Positions 50,431 through 60,035 are shown, numbered from the stretch's first letter. The stretch is 64,000 bases of DNA from Microvirga ossetica (GCF_002741015.1 NZ_CP016617.1:930001-994000), one strand, 5' to 3'. The notes: generated by a model from the sequence alone, not told the origin. A program made the numbers and translations.

Positions 50431-51978
50431 ATGTCCTTTCGCGTTCTCTCGGCACAGATCATGCACGAGTCGAATTCCTTCAGCGTGCGCCTGACATCCC
50501 TGGACCGCTTCGCCGACTTGATCCTGCTCCACGGTGACGAGGCCTTAGGGGCGCTCGATGGGACGAATACCGAGGTCGCGGGCTTCCTTGATGTTGCACG
50601 CGAGAAGAACTGGGAACTGGTTCATGTCCTCAGTGCCCATGCTAATCCAGCAGGCTGCGTCACCGAGGAGGCTTTCGAGGAGATCGTGAAGGTCGTCGAG
50701 GACGCCGCCCGCCGGGAGCGGGAAGGGCTCGACGGGATTCTGATCGCCTTCCATGGCGCCATGGTCACAACCCATTCGGGCGATGGTGAAGGAGAAATTC
50801 TCGAACGCCTCCGCGCGATTGTCGGTCGCGATATTCCGATCGCCGCGACGTTGGATCTGCATGCCAATGTCACCAGGCGCATGTGCGAACTGGCTGACAT
50901 TCTCGTGTCCTATAAGACTTATCCGCATATCGACATGCGCGTGGCTGGCCGGCATGCGGGCGAGTTGCTGCATCGAACCATGGCTCGCGAAATCAAGCCG
51001 CACACCCTCTTCGTGCGCCCGCCCATGCTGGAGGACGCTAATGGCGGCCGGACGGATGTTGGGCCGCTTGTCGCTGTGATGGAGCGGGCACGGGCGTATG
51101 AAAGCGCGCCCAACGTTCTCGCAGTGAGCGTCAACGGCGCTTTTCCTTATGCCGATATCGATGAGATCGGCCCAACCATCACGGTGACATATTCCGGGGA
51201 TCCGGAGCCCCACCGACTCTTCGCCGAAGAGATGGCCAAGGCCATGTGGGATATGCGCCATGATCTCGTTAACCGCTTCCTGTCTCCTGAGGAGGCGGTG
51301 GCTTCCGCGCTTGCGGGCGATGACCGGCCTGTGGTCATTGCGGATTATGCCGACAATCCCGGAGCTGGCGGGTACGGTGATGGAACGAACCTGCTTCGCG
51401 CCTTGATTGCGGCAGACGCAGACGCCTGCTTCTGCCCGATCGTGGACCCCGAGACTGCCTCGCAGCTGCAGAGCCGGAGGCCCGGTGAAACGGTATCGAT
51501 TCGCCTTGGTGGCAAAGTGAACTCATCGTTTGGCGGTGAGCCTCTGGAACTCACCGGCACCTTGTTAAGCATGTTCGATGGCAGCTACACTTGTGATGGA
51601 CCGATGTATGCGGGTGTCCGCATGTCCTTTGGCCCTACGGCAGTGGTTGCGGTTGGGCGTGTTCAAGTCGTCGTCGTCACCGAGCCTCACCAGTGTCATG
51701 ACCTGCAGCAATTCCTCGCATTTGGTATTGACCCTCGCGCCAAGAGGATCGTCGCTGTCAAATCCATGCAACATTTCCGGGCCGCGTTCGAGCCGATCGC
51801 AAGTCGTGTTGTGGTGTGCGACAGCGGTGCGCTGGCCTCTCCGGATCTGACGAAGTTCACCTTTACCCGCGTGCCGAGTCCGATGTATCCGCTCGACCCT
51901 AATACCCCGTACAATTCCGAAGTCTTCATTCGTTCCCGGTCCTCTGACGAACCTGTCACAGTGGAGAGGCGAGCATGA
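50431..51978 (+). CDS. M81 family metallopeptidase (microcystinase C, MlrC-like)
   Basis: A 515-aa protein. The N-terminal DUF1485 domain has VLSAQIMHESNSF, LHGDEALGALDGTNTEVAGF, LIAFHGAMVTTHSGDGEGEI, ATLDLHANVTRRMCELADIL and YKTYPHIDM, with the conserved metal-binding His and Asp residues. The C-terminal MlrC domain has ADYADNPGAGGYGDGTNLLR. Family members hydrolyse linear peptides or amides; in catabolic clusters they often act on small cyclic or N-blocked amino-acid derivatives. The stop overlaps the next start by four bases (ATGA). Confidence 0.92.
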   Translation: MSFRVLSAQIMHESNSFSVRLTSLDRFADLILLHGDEALGALDGTNTEVAGFLDVAREKNWELVHVLSAHANPAGCVTEEAFEEIVKVVEDAARREREGLDGILIAFHGAMVTTHSGDGEGEILERLRAIVGRDIPIAATLDLHANVTRRMCELADILVSYKTYPHIDMRVAGRHAGELLHRTMAREIKPHTLFVRPPMLEDANGGRTDVGPLVAVMERARAYESAPNVLAVSVNGAFPYADIDEIGPTITVTYSGDPEPHRLFAEEMAKAMWDMRHDLVNRFLSPEEAVASALAGDDRPVVIADYADNPGAGGYGDGTNLLRALIAADADACFCPIVDPETASQLQSRRPGETVSIRLGGKVNSSFGGEPLELTGTLLSMFDGSYTCDGPMYAGVRMSFGPTAVVAVGRVQVVVVTEPHQCHDLQQFLAFGIDPRAKRIVAVKSMQHFRAAFEPIASRVVVCDSGALASPDLTKFTFTRVPSPMYPLDPNTPYNSEVFIRSRSSDEPVTVERRA

Positions 51979-52928
51979 CACAGCCCTCCCCTGCTTGGCT
52001 CGATGCCACTGCCGTCGAGGGCCGGATGAAGCGTGTTGACGCCGTCGCGGCGATGCGCGACCTCTTCGAGGCGTACGGACAAGGCCGTGTGACCCAGCCC
52101 GCGCAGGTTCTCACCCTGCTACCCGACAGCCGGGGCGACTTCATTACCTACTCGGGTATTCTGGTAGAGGACGGTGTCTTCTGGGTCAAGGTTTCGCCCT
52201 ACGTGGTCTCCCCGTCTGGTGGCAAGGTCACGGCCACGACGATGCTGGTGAGCCTTGAGACGGGACAACCTTTGCTGTTCTGCGACTCGCTGGCGCTGAC
52301 GACAGAGCGAACCGCCGCAACAACGGCTTTGGCGGTCGACCTCCTCGCTCGATCTGATGCGGCCAATCTGGCAATCATCGGCAGCGGTCCTATTGCCCTG
52401 GCTCACCTGCGTCACGTCATGCCGCTTCGATCGTGGCGCGGGATCCGCATTCATTCACGCAATATCTCCGCCAAAAAGGAGACCCTTGAGGCGCGCGTTG
52501 GTAAACTCTGGCCGGTTCCCGAGATCGTTGACGATTGCTCTCTCGCGGTGGCGGATGCCGATGTGGTGCTGCTTTGTACATCCTCCGGCACCCCTGTTTT
52601 ATCCATGGACCATATCAGGCCCGGGATGCTTGTGACCTCGATCAGCACGAATGTTGCACGAGCCCACGAAATCCCGCCGGATGCCCTGGCGCGAATGAAT
52701 GTCTATTGCGATGATCGGTCGACGACCCCGCTCATCGCCGGTGAGATGGTCCTGGCATCGGAGAATGGATGGTCTCGCGACGACATCCGCGGTGATCTGG
52801 GTGAACTTGCGTGCGGCAAGGCGCAGGCTCCCTCCCCCGATCACCCCAGCTTCTTTCGGTCCATGGGCCTTGGGATTGAGGACGTGAAGATGGCCCTCGA
52901 GATCCACCGCTTGAACTCGCAACCTTAA
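51975..52928 (+). CDS. Ornithine cyclodeaminase/mu-crystallin family protein
   Basis: A 317-aa protein with N-terminal dimerisation region (MKRVDAVAAMRDLFEAYGQG), GDFITYSGILVEDGVFWVKV and the Rossmann motif LAIIGSGPIALAHLRHVMPL. ADADVVLLCTSSGTPVLSMD and PGMLVTSISTN follow. These NAD(P)-dependent enzymes reduce cyclic imines or deaminate ornithine, alanine or related amino acids. The usual substrate lysine (VKV region) is present. Translational coupling with the M81 gene and the FAD oxidase 4 bp downstream suggests one catabolic route. Confidence 0.9.
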   Translation: MTQPSPAWLDATAVEGRMKRVDAVAAMRDLFEAYGQGRVTQPAQVLTLLPDSRGDFITYSGILVEDGVFWVKVSPYVVSPSGGKVTATTMLVSLETGQPLLFCDSLALTTERTAATTALAVDLLARSDAANLAIIGSGPIALAHLRHVMPLRSWRGIRIHSRNISAKKETLEARVGKLWPVPEIVDDCSLAVADADVVLLCTSSGTPVLSMDHIRPGMLVTSISTNVARAHEIPPDALARMNVYCDDRSTTPLIAGEMVLASENGWSRDDIRGDLGELACGKAQAPSPDHPSFFRSMGLGIEDVKMALEIHRLNSQP

Positions 52929-52932
52929 GCTG

Positions 52933-54198
52933 ATGACAAACCCGCATTCTGAAGTTCGTGCCGATGTTATCGTGCTCGGAGCCGGCATTGTGGGCGTCTC
53001 CACTGCTTTGCATCTTCAGATGCGAGGCCGTGACGTCGTCCTGATAGATCGACGCGGCGCGGGCGAGGAAACGAGCCACGGCAATGCGGGGCTGATCGAA
53101 CGGTCGAGCGTCATTCCCTATGGGTTCCCCCGTGATCTCAGGACCGTTCTTCTCTACGCCTTGAACCTCTCCGCCGACGTGCGTTCCGACTGGCGCTTCC
53201 TGCCGCGGATTGCCCCTTGGCTCTGGCAGTTCTGGCGCGAATCCACACCCAAATCGTTGAAAAAGGCAGCGGCCGACATGCTGCCTCTCATCGAGCAGTC
53301 AGTCGCAGAGCATGAACTCCTCATGGCTGAAGCCGGGCTTCTGGGGCAACTGCGCCGGACAGGCTGGATCGAGGCATTTCGCAGCCTGAAGTCTCTCGAT
53401 CAAGCAGCGAAGAATGCGGCGGCTCTCGAGACCTATGGGTTGCATTTCGATATCCTAGACGGCAAGACCCTTCGTCAGCGCGAGCCTCACACGTCCGAGA
53501 CTCTCATTGGCGGAATTCATTGGCGGGATCCGGCGACAGTTCCTGACCCTGGCGGTCTCGTCAAAGGATATGCTGCCCTGTTCCTGCGACGTGGCGGCCG
53601 TTTCGTTCAAGGTGAGGCCCGCACGCTCCAGCAGGATGGCATCGAATGGACGGTCCGCAGCCAGGATGGCTTGATTCGCGCCCGCGAGGCTGTGGTCGCT
53701 CTCGGACCGTGGTCCGATACTGTCCTTCGCCCCCTCGGCTACCGCGTTCCGCTGGCCGTCAAGCGCGGGTATCACGTGCATTTCAGGGCTAAAGCCGGGT
53801 CTATCCTTCACCATCCTATTGTCGATGTGGACGGTGGCTTCCTGCTGGCACCGATGACGCGCGGTATCCGCCTCACGACGGGGGTCGAGTTTGCCCATCG
53901 AGACTCCGCTCCAACTCCACTGCAGTTGGACCGAACGGAGCCCTTAGCACGTGAGATTTTCCCTCTTGAGGAGCGGACTGATCCGCAACCGTGGATGGGT
54001 GCCCGGCCTTGCCTGCCCGATATGCGCCCCGTTATTGGGGCGGCTCCAAGGCATACAGGGCTATGGTGCGCCTTTGGCCACAATCATCATGGCCTGACCC
54101 TAGGGCCCGTTACGGGACGTTTGCTGGCCGAGATGATGACCGGCCGGGAGACTTTCACTGACCCAAGGCCCTATTCGATAGCGCGGTTCACGCCGTGA
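52933..54198 (+). CDS. FAD-dependent D-amino-acid oxidase/dehydrogenase (DadA-like)
   Basis: A 421-aa DAO-family protein. The FAD-binding motif VIVLGAGIVGVSTALHLQMR is followed by DRRGAGEETSHGNAGLIERS. The middle holds HWRDPATVPDPGGLVKGYAA, and the C-terminus has ACLPDMRPVIG-like residues (ARPCLPDMRPVIGAAPRHTG) and FGHNHHGLTLGPVTGRLLAE, closing the FAD site. Such enzymes oxidise D-amino acids or secondary amino acids to imino acids, which the cyclodeaminase-like enzyme could then reduce. This is the last gene of the operon. Confidence 0.92.
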   Translation: MTNPHSEVRADVIVLGAGIVGVSTALHLQMRGRDVVLIDRRGAGEETSHGNAGLIERSSVIPYGFPRDLRTVLLYALNLSADVRSDWRFLPRIAPWLWQFWRESTPKSLKKAAADMLPLIEQSVAEHELLMAEAGLLGQLRRTGWIEAFRSLKSLDQAAKNAAALETYGLHFDILDGKTLRQREPHTSETLIGGIHWRDPATVPDPGGLVKGYAALFLRRGGRFVQGEARTLQQDGIEWTVRSQDGLIRAREAVVALGPWSDTVLRPLGYRVPLAVKRGYHVHFRAKAGSILHHPIVDVDGGFLLAPMTRGIRLTTGVEFAHRDSAPTPLQLDRTEPLAREIFPLEERTDPQPWMGARPCLPDMRPVIGAAPRHTGLWCAFGHNHHGLTLGPVTGRLLAEMMTGRETFTDPRPYSIARFTP

Positions 54199-54278
54199 GC
54201 TCTGTTATTGGGCGCCGAATAGGTTTCAGCGGGCGGATCAGAAATGGCCCTCGCACTGCTTGGACGGTGGGCCCGTGC

Positions 54279-55420
54279 TTACAACTCGAAGGATAGCTGT
54301 GGACTCTCAGGTTCGTCGTCTGTGTTCAGAGCCGACAGGGACACGCCTAATAGACGGACGCTCTTCTCCAACGGAAACAACGTCGTTAGGAGGTCGATAC
54401 TGCCCTGCTCGAGCGTTGATCGGCTGTCAATAGAGCCCGTCAGCGTGCGGCTGCGGGTGACCTGCTGAAAGTCAGAAAACTTCACCTTGAGCGTCACCGT
54501 CCGGCCGCGCACGCTCGTCCGTTCGCAGTACCCCACACCTTGTCGATGATCGGATGGAGCGCAGCCCTCATTTCATCAAACCCCACAAGGTCCTTCTCGA
54601 AAGTGTTCTCGGCTCCGACCGATTTGCGGATGCGGTCTGGCCGGACGGGTCGATCGTCGACGGCTCGGGCAATCCAGTAGTAATGGGTACCAGCCTTTCC
54701 AAAGCGTTCCTGTAGGACACTGAGCGACGGGGCTTTCAGATCCAAGCCGATAAAGATGCCGAGGTCGTTCATCTTGCGGGCTGTGGCTGGGCCGATGCCG
54801 TGGAACCTGCCAACCGGAAGGCTCTCGACGAAGGCCGGCCCCGTCTCGGGCGTGATCACGAACTGACCATTCGGCTTGTTCTGATCCGACGCCATTTTGG
54901 CCAGGAACTTGTTGAAGCTGATCCCGGCCGACGCGGTCAGCTGGGTCTCCTGCCAGATCCTGGCCCTGATCTCCCGAGCCACCTGGGTGGCATAAGGAAT
55001 GCTCTTCCGGTTCTCGGTCACATCGAGATACGCCTCATCCAACGACAGCGGCTCGACCAGCGAGGTGTATTCATAAAAGATCTCGCGGATCTGGCTTGAG
55101 ACCTCGCGGTAGACGTCGAACCGCGGCTTGACGAAGATCAATTCCGGGCATTTCCGCCGGGCCGTGACGGATGGCATGGCCGAATGCACCCCAAAGCGCC
55201 GGGCCTCGTAGCTGGCGGTTGCCACCACACCCCGCTCGCGGGAGCCGCCGACCGCAATAGGCTTGCCGCGGAGCTCCGGATTGTCCCGCTGCTCCACACT
55301 GGCATAGAAGGCATCGAGATCCACATGCACGATCCGGCGCTGCGGCTCCGGCGCGCCAGATGGCTCACCGGAACCTGAGGTCAGGTTGTCGCTGGACTGA
55401 TTGTGGTCGTTATCCAACAT
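54279..55420 (-). pseudogene. dinB: DNA polymerase IV, frameshifted
   Basis: The main frame (55420-54494) has HVDLDAFYASVEQRDNPELR (first catalytic Asp), SYEARRFGVHSAMPSVTARR, SLDEAYLDVTENR (catalytic DE), TASAGISFNKFLAKMASDQN and the thumb GRFHGIGPATARKMNDLGIF. At 54530 after DKVWG the C-terminal little-finger domain continues in the neighbouring frame as YCERTSVRGRTVTLKVKFSD to LSFEL at 54279. One extra base in the GTGTGGGGTAC run explains this. The polymerase core is complete but the truncated product lacks most of the little finger. It may be a sequencing error. Confidence 0.88.
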
Positions 55421-55610
55421 GGCGTGGCGCTAGCCCTTGATCCCGAATTCGTGGCGCATGCAGCTGGCGGAAGGAGACCGTTGTTGGTCGCGTACCCTGC
55501 GACGTTAAAACCTCGGAGCTCAGATACCATTCATCACTGGCTTTCGGTATTGCGTAGCAACAGGCGACTCAACCTCCCATTGACCAACGAACCATCGACG
55601 ATACTGCCCT

Positions 55611-56126
55611 ATGAAGCCAGAAGACAGGTACGTTGTCATCGACGTCGAAACTGCGCAATCCTACGATCATATCATCGAAATTGCCGCTGTTGAGGTCGTC
55701 GGCAGGACAATCTCCCCTCACTCGTTTGTGCGACGCGTCAAGCCCCGCTCAGCCATGAGCCCTTTCTGCTACGCGGTGCATCGCATTTCGTTGGCCGACT
55801 TGGAGGAAGAACCGTACTTTGAGCAGGTCGTTCATGATCTGATGGACTTCGTGGGTGCTAACACGATTATTGCTCACAACTATGCTTACGAGTACAATAC
55901 ACTCAAACGAGAGTTCGAGCGCGCAGCACGGCCGACTTATCCAAGAGAGCGCTTCTTTTGCACCATGGCTCTGGCTAAGCAATCCGGTCTTCCGGGCAAA
56001 CTCCGTCAGGCGTGCGCGCAAGCTGGCATCAGCATTGCCCACCTGCGGGCCGAGCACGATGCCTTGAACGATGCGCTGTTGGCAGCCCATCTGTTCTTGA
56101 AGCTTAGTCCGGCCGAGATGCGCTAG
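55611..56126 (+). CDS. DnaQ-like 3'-5' exonuclease
   Basis: A 171-aa protein of the DEDDh family. Asp11 and Glu13 lie in YVVIDVETAQSYDHIIEIAA, the third acidic residue in IIAHNYAYEYNTLKREFERA (usual NA.FD position is altered to YAYEYN), and the His/Asp pair in HLRAEHDALNDALLAAHLFL. The ExoIII motif order is complete. It is stand-alone; such proteins proofread or trim DNA ends. It is convergent neither with dinB nor in an operon. A short spacer separates it from dinB. Confidence 0.82.
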   Translation: MKPEDRYVVIDVETAQSYDHIIEIAAVEVVGRTISPHSFVRRVKPRSAMSPFCYAVHRISLADLEEEPYFEQVVHDLMDFVGANTIIAHNYAYEYNTLKREFERAARPTYPRERFFCTMALAKQSGLPGKLRQACAQAGISIAHLRAEHDALNDALLAAHLFLKLSPAEMR

Positions 56127-56181
56127 CTCAAAGCATTAAGAACATCCCTTTGAAACCATCTCGATTGTTGGTCCGACCGCG

Positions 56182-56559
56182 TTATCTAAAGGCGATCCAG
56201 TGTTTCGGCATTGCCCGCTTCTGATGGACTGTCCGAGATAATGTTCGGTCTGCAAGCCGGGTGAAGCGGGTTTTCTGACGCGCCAATGCGCCAATGCGAT
56301 GTTTCTTGCTCCAAGTCCGGTTGGCTCTTCCCGCTTCCAGCTGGAGTCTGCCGAGACTGATCCGCGCTCTGGCGTGGAGACGGTGGGCCGCGGTCGCTGT
56401 GGTGGTGGGACGCTTGGCCAAGCGCGTGCGCTCAACCTGTTTGCCGCTCGGGCGGGTCTCCAGCTGGGCAAGCTCCCCAAGTGGAGTTCCAAGCTCGATC
56501 CCAACAGCAGCAAGATGCCGGTGAGCCCGTCGGCAGTACTCGATGCTCAGCGCGCTCAT
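56182..56559 (-). CDS. Possible hypothetical protein
   Basis: From ATG 56559 the frame reads MSALSIEYCRRAHRHLAAVG and a long basic sequence without hydrophobic segments. No motif or family recognised, and the arginine-rich composition is also what an out-of-frame GC-rich stretch gives. It sits between the exonuclease and the IS3 end. Confidence 0.25.
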   Translation of the reverse strand: MSALSIEYCRRAHRHLAAVGIELGTPLGELAQLETRPSGKQVERTRLAKRPTTTATAAHRLHARARISLGRLQLEAGRANRTWSKKHRIGALARQKTRFTRLADRTLSRTVHQKRAMPKHWIAFR

Positions 56560-57072
56560 CGTGTCTGAGCTGTGTCCGGCGCGGTACTGATCTTCCCTCG
56601 ATTGCGTGGACACTGGGTTAGCCCGCTTTCCGCTCGGCCTGTTCTGGGGTGAGATACCCGAGCGACGAGTGAATGCGCTGCCGATTATAGTAGCCCTCGA
56701 TATAGCCGAACAGGTCCCGCCGCGCCTCCTCTCGGGTAGCCCAGCGGCACTGATGGACCAGCTCCTTCAAGGAGTGAAAGAACGACTCCATCGGGGCATT
56801 ATCGTAACAACAGCCCGTCCGGCTCATCGATGGCTTGGCACCCATCGCAGCAAGCTGTCGGGCATACGTCTCGGCAGCATATTGACTGCCGCGATCCGAA
56901 TGGTGAATGAGGCCACGACCTGGTCGTTGCCGCTGGGCTGCCATGATCAGAGCTGCCAGGGCGAGTTCGGTGCGCATGTGATCGCGCATTGCCCAGCCCA
57001 CCACCTTCCGGGTCGCCAGATCCAGCACCGCAGCCAGGTAGAGCCAGCCCTCACCGGTTGGAATGTACGTGA

Positions 57073-58787
57073 GATACTGTCGGCGAATTCCCTGTTGGCT
57101 ATTCAGCAAGAGGAGGAATCCATGAGCCTTCATCCCGAGCCGATTGGTGAGATCCCGGCCGAGACCGTGCGAGTTGCCCGGGCAGCTTTCCCTAAGGGCA
57201 ACATTGTGGCCCGGCTCCGGGATGAATTTAGCATCCTCTACCAGGATGAGGACTTCCGACGGTTCTACCCGAGCCGGGGGCAACCCGCCCTTGCGCCGTG
57301 GCGGCTGGCTTTGATCACGATCTTCCAGTTCCTCGAGCACCTCAGCGATCGACAAGCCGCTGACGCTGTCCGGGCCCGGATCGACTGGAAGTACGCCCTG
57401 GGGCTCGAGCTGACTGATCCCGGGTTCCACTTCAGCGTGCTCACCGAATTTCGGGCCCGCCTTGTCGCCGGCCAAGCGGAGCATCTGCTGTTGGACACCA
57501 TGCTCGAGCGGTTCAAGGCCCGCGGTCTGATCAAAGCGCGCGGCAAGCAACGCACCGACAGCACGCATGTGTTGGGGGCCGTGCATGACCTCCATCTTCT
57601 CGAACTTGTCGCTGAGACGCTGCGCGCCACTCTCGATGATCTGGCCGCCGTTGTTCCGGACTGGATTCGCGTGATCGCTCAGCCGGCGTGGTTCGAGCGC
57701 TATGCACATCGCATTGAGGACTATCGTCTGCCCAAGAGCCGGGAGAAGCGTGAAGCTCTCTCGCTGGAGATTGGCACGGACGGGTTCTTCCTGCTCGACG
57801 CCTTGGACGATGCGAGCGCACCGGCTGCGGCTCGAGCGGTGCCGATGGTGCAGACGCTGCGCGACGTGTGGCGGGTGCATTACGCACGGGACGATGGGCG
57901 GCCGCGCTGGCGGGCGGGAGCGGAACTGCCACCGGTCGGCGAACGGCTGCAGTCGCCCTATGATCCCGAGATGCATTACTGCACAAAGCGTCAGATGGAG
58001 TGGTCCGGCTACAAGGTCCACGTCACCGAGACCTGCGATGACGATGCCGCGCACCTGATCACGCACGTCAAGACCTGCCCGGCCATGGAGCAGGACATGA
58101 CGAGCACGGCCGAGATCCATGCGTGCCTGGCCGCCAAAGGCCTCCTCCCTTCTGAGCATTACGTGGACTCGGCCTACATTGATGCGGCCTTGTTGGTCAG
58201 CAGCCGGCGGGACCACGGGATCTCGCTCGAGGGGCCGGTGCGGGGCGTATCGTCCTGGCAGGCCCGCACGGGACAGGGATATGATCTGCCCAACTTCGTG
58301 ATCGACTGGGAGCGCGAACAAGTAACCTGCCCACAGGGTAAGGTCTCCGTGACGTGGCGCGTCGCGCGCAGAGAGGATGGAAGCCCGCGCATCAATGCCG
58401 TGTTCAGCCGCTCTGATTGTGGAGCCTGCGTCGTCAGAGCGCTGTGCACGCCCGCGAAGGAAGCCCGCCGCGCCGTCTACTTCCACACGCGCCAGGAGTA
58501 CGAGGCATTGAATGCAGCCCGATCCCGGATGCACGATCCCACATGGAAGGAGCGGTATCATATCCGGGCTGGCGTCGAGGGCACTCTCTCACAGGGTGTG
58601 CGGGTATTCGGAATGCGCCGGAGCCGGTATATCGGGCTCCTGAAGACCGGCCTCCAGGAAGTGTGTTCGGCGGCTGCGATGAACGTCTTGCGGGTCGTAC
58701 ACTGGTTGGACGGATGGCCGCGCACCAAGACGCGCGTGACCCGCTTTGCTGCGTTGGCGCCAGCCCTCTGAATTCGCCGACAGTATC
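57073..58787 (+). mobile_element. IS1182 family element nested in IS3 orfB
   Basis: Perfect 18-bp inverted repeats GATACTGTCGGCGAATTC (57073-57090) and its complement (58770-58787). Flanked by a 7-bp direct duplication TACGTGA (57066-57072 and 58788-58794). Length 1715 bp. It is complete and apparently young, since repeats and target copies are identical. Confidence 0.95.
57122..58771 (+). CDS. IS1182 family transposase
   Basis: A 549-aa protein. ATG 57122 follows GAGGAGGAA. The N-terminal DUF772 domain (FRRFYPSRGQPALAPWRLAL, FHFSVLTEFRARLV) is followed by the DDE domain: KQRTDSTHVLGAVHDLHLLE (first Asp), HYVDSAYIDAALLVSSRRDH (second) and RAGVEGTLSQGVRVFGMRRS (Glu). A C-terminal CGACVVRALC zinc-like segment precedes the last motif. 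The stop overlaps the right inverted repeat. It looks intact and may be active. Confidence 0.95.
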   Translation: MSLHPEPIGEIPAETVRVARAAFPKGNIVARLRDEFSILYQDEDFRRFYPSRGQPALAPWRLALITIFQFLEHLSDRQAADAVRARIDWKYALGLELTDPGFHFSVLTEFRARLVAGQAEHLLLDTMLERFKARGLIKARGKQRTDSTHVLGAVHDLHLLELVAETLRATLDDLAAVVPDWIRVIAQPAWFERYAHRIEDYRLPKSREKREALSLEIGTDGFFLLDALDDASAPAAARAVPMVQTLRDVWRVHYARDDGRPRWRAGAELPPVGERLQSPYDPEMHYCTKRQMEWSGYKVHVTETCDDDAAHLITHVKTCPAMEQDMTSTAEIHACLAAKGLLPSEHYVDSAYIDAALLVSSRRDHGISLEGPVRGVSSWQARTGQGYDLPNFVIDWEREQVTCPQGKVSVTWRVARREDGSPRINAVFSRSDCGACVVRALCTPAKEARRAVYFHTRQEYEALNAARSRMHDPTWKERYHIRAGVEGTLSQGVRVFGMRRSRYIGLLKTGLQEVCSAAAMNVLRVVHWLDGWPRTKTRVTRFAALAPAL

Positions 58788-59177
58788 TACGTGATGTCGG
58801 CCAGCCAGACCCGGTTCGGCACAGATGCCGTGAACTTCTGCTGCAGCAGGTTGGGCGCGATCGGCAGCTGATGACGACTGTCGGTCGTGGTCGGCCGGAA
58901 ACGGCGTCGGGCCAAGGCTCGGATACCATGCCGGCGCATCAGCCGCTCGACCCGGCTGCGGCTGACCCGGTGGCCTTCAGCGCGCAAGGCCGCATGCATG
59001 CGCGGGCTGCCATAGCGGCCCTGATGGCGGGCGTGGAGCCGATGCACCTCGTGCAGCAGGCGCCGGTCGGCAAGAGCTCGTGAGCTCTCCGGCCGAGACC
59101 GCCAGGCGTAATAGCCGCTGGGCGACACGCCGAGCACGCGGCACATGAGCCGCACTGGAAAGGTGCGGGCATGCTGC

Positions 59178-59522
59178 TCAATGAAGCCAAACCTCATTTC
59201 GGCACCTCCGCGAAGATGCCGATGACTTTTTTAACACATCGCGCTCCATGCGCGTGCGATCGAGCTCACGGCGCAGTCGAGCAATCTCCGCCGCCTGATC
59301 GGCTGGAGACGCCATCGGGGACAAACTGGTCGCAGAACCCTTCGAGCCAGCCCTCGATCGAGTGATACCGCCGTGCACAACGGTCCGCCAGTTGCGCAGC
59401 ATTGAAGGGGAGATCCCCAGCTCCGTCGCGACCTGCATGAGGGGCCGACCGCTGCTTGCCAGAAGCGCCACAGCCTCCCGCTTGAATTCCGGTGTGAAGT
59501 CTCGCCTCGTCTTCGTCATCAA
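59178..59522 (-). CDS. IS3 transposase OrfA
   Basis: A 114-aa helix-turn-helix protein: RRDFTPEFKREAVALLASSG, QVATELGISPSMLRNWRTVV, then a leucine-zipper-like region (QAAEIARLRRELDRTRMERD). The end of the frame (SSASSRRCRNEVWLH) is not the usual one; the expected VIGIFAEVPK lies in the next frame after the AAAAAAG at about 59227-59233. That run is the classical IS3 slippery site, or one A has been lost. The stop of the expected frame overlaps the orfB ATG at 59197. Confidence 0.8.
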   Translation of the reverse strand: MMTKTRRDFTPEFKREAVALLASSGRPLMQVATELGISPSMLRNWRTVVHGGITRSRAGSKGSATSLSPMASPADQAAEIARLRRELDRTRMERDVLKKSSASSRRCRNEVWLH

Positions 59523-59580
59523 ACACCTTCCCGCTCCACAGGAGCGTATCAGAGGTGTCCATCAATGCGAGGGAGGATCA

Positions 59581-60035
59581 CCGAAAAGGTCCTCGAATGA
59601 AAGGACCTGCATTTCTGCGAAGCCGAATTCATCCTCGACAGCCTCAGCAACCTGCATCAACCGTGGAGGGATAACGGTTCCCCGCATAACGGGGGATGTC
59701 TCAATCTTGATCTGGGCGCGGCCGTTGCCAACCAAGATGCGGGTTTCGTTGTTGCCGCCTCCGGCGATGCGCTGGATGCGCATGTCGCGATGGCCTTGCT
59801 ATAACCCATCCACGATCCGCCCGAGCGCCTCGTCGATACCGCGTAACGACGTCGCCCGATCCTCGATTGGCAGATAGGTCAGGTCAATGTCGACTGACAG
59901 CCGCGGCATGTCCCGGTAGAAGAGGTTGATGGCCGTTCCGCCCTTCAATGCGAAGACCGACTCTCGGGCGATGATTGGTAAAGATTGGACGAGCAGACGG
60001 ACCTGCTCCGCATAGGGGCTATGCATACGCCTCAT
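59581..60035 (-). pseudogene. AbiEii-type nucleotidyltransferase toxin, nonsense-mutated and truncated
   Basis: The frame from 60035 reads QSLPIIARESVFALKGGTAI, NLFYRDMPRLSVDIDLTYLP (GG...S.DID nucleotidyltransferase motif) and stops at an in-frame TAG (59799-59801). The same frame continues QGHRDMRIQRIAGGGNNETR, IKIETSPVMRGTVIPP and FAEMQVLSFEDLFG, ending where IS3 begins at 59580. So the toxin has one nonsense codon, probably from CAG, and has lost its C-terminal half. It overlaps the antitoxin stop by 17 bp, the usual AbiE arrangement. Confidence 0.85.

Larger units (their letters stand above)
56618..59197 (-). pseudogene. IS3 transposase OrfB, split by IS1182
   Basis: The 5' part (59197-58795) reads MRFGFIEQHARTFPVRLMCR, LGVSPSGYYAWRSRPES and ends WLADIT. 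The 3' part (57072-56618) resumes as YIPTGEGWLYLAAVLDLATR, then HHSDRGSQYA (second Asp), CYDNAPMESFFHSLKELV (Glu) and GYLTPEQAERKAG. Removing IS1182 and one TACGTGA copy restores a continuous rve domain. Inactive as it stands. Confidence 0.9.
56588..59580 (-). mobile_element. IS3 family element interrupted by IS1182
   Basis: Ends are related inverted repeats: TGATCTTCCCTCG at 56588 and, reading back from 59580, TGATCCTCCCTCG, both followed by TGGACAC a few bases inside. orfA and the 5' part of orfB lie at the right; the 3' part of orfB lies at the left. Without IS1182 and one target copy it would be about 1.27 kb, normal for IS3. Confidence 0.75.

Noticed and set aside
56618..58561. 647-codon minus-strand frame joining IS3 orfB to the antisense of IS1182
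   Set aside because: Only the last 150 codons are IS3 orfB; the rest is an accidental open antisense frame of the IS1182 transposase. Not a real fusion.
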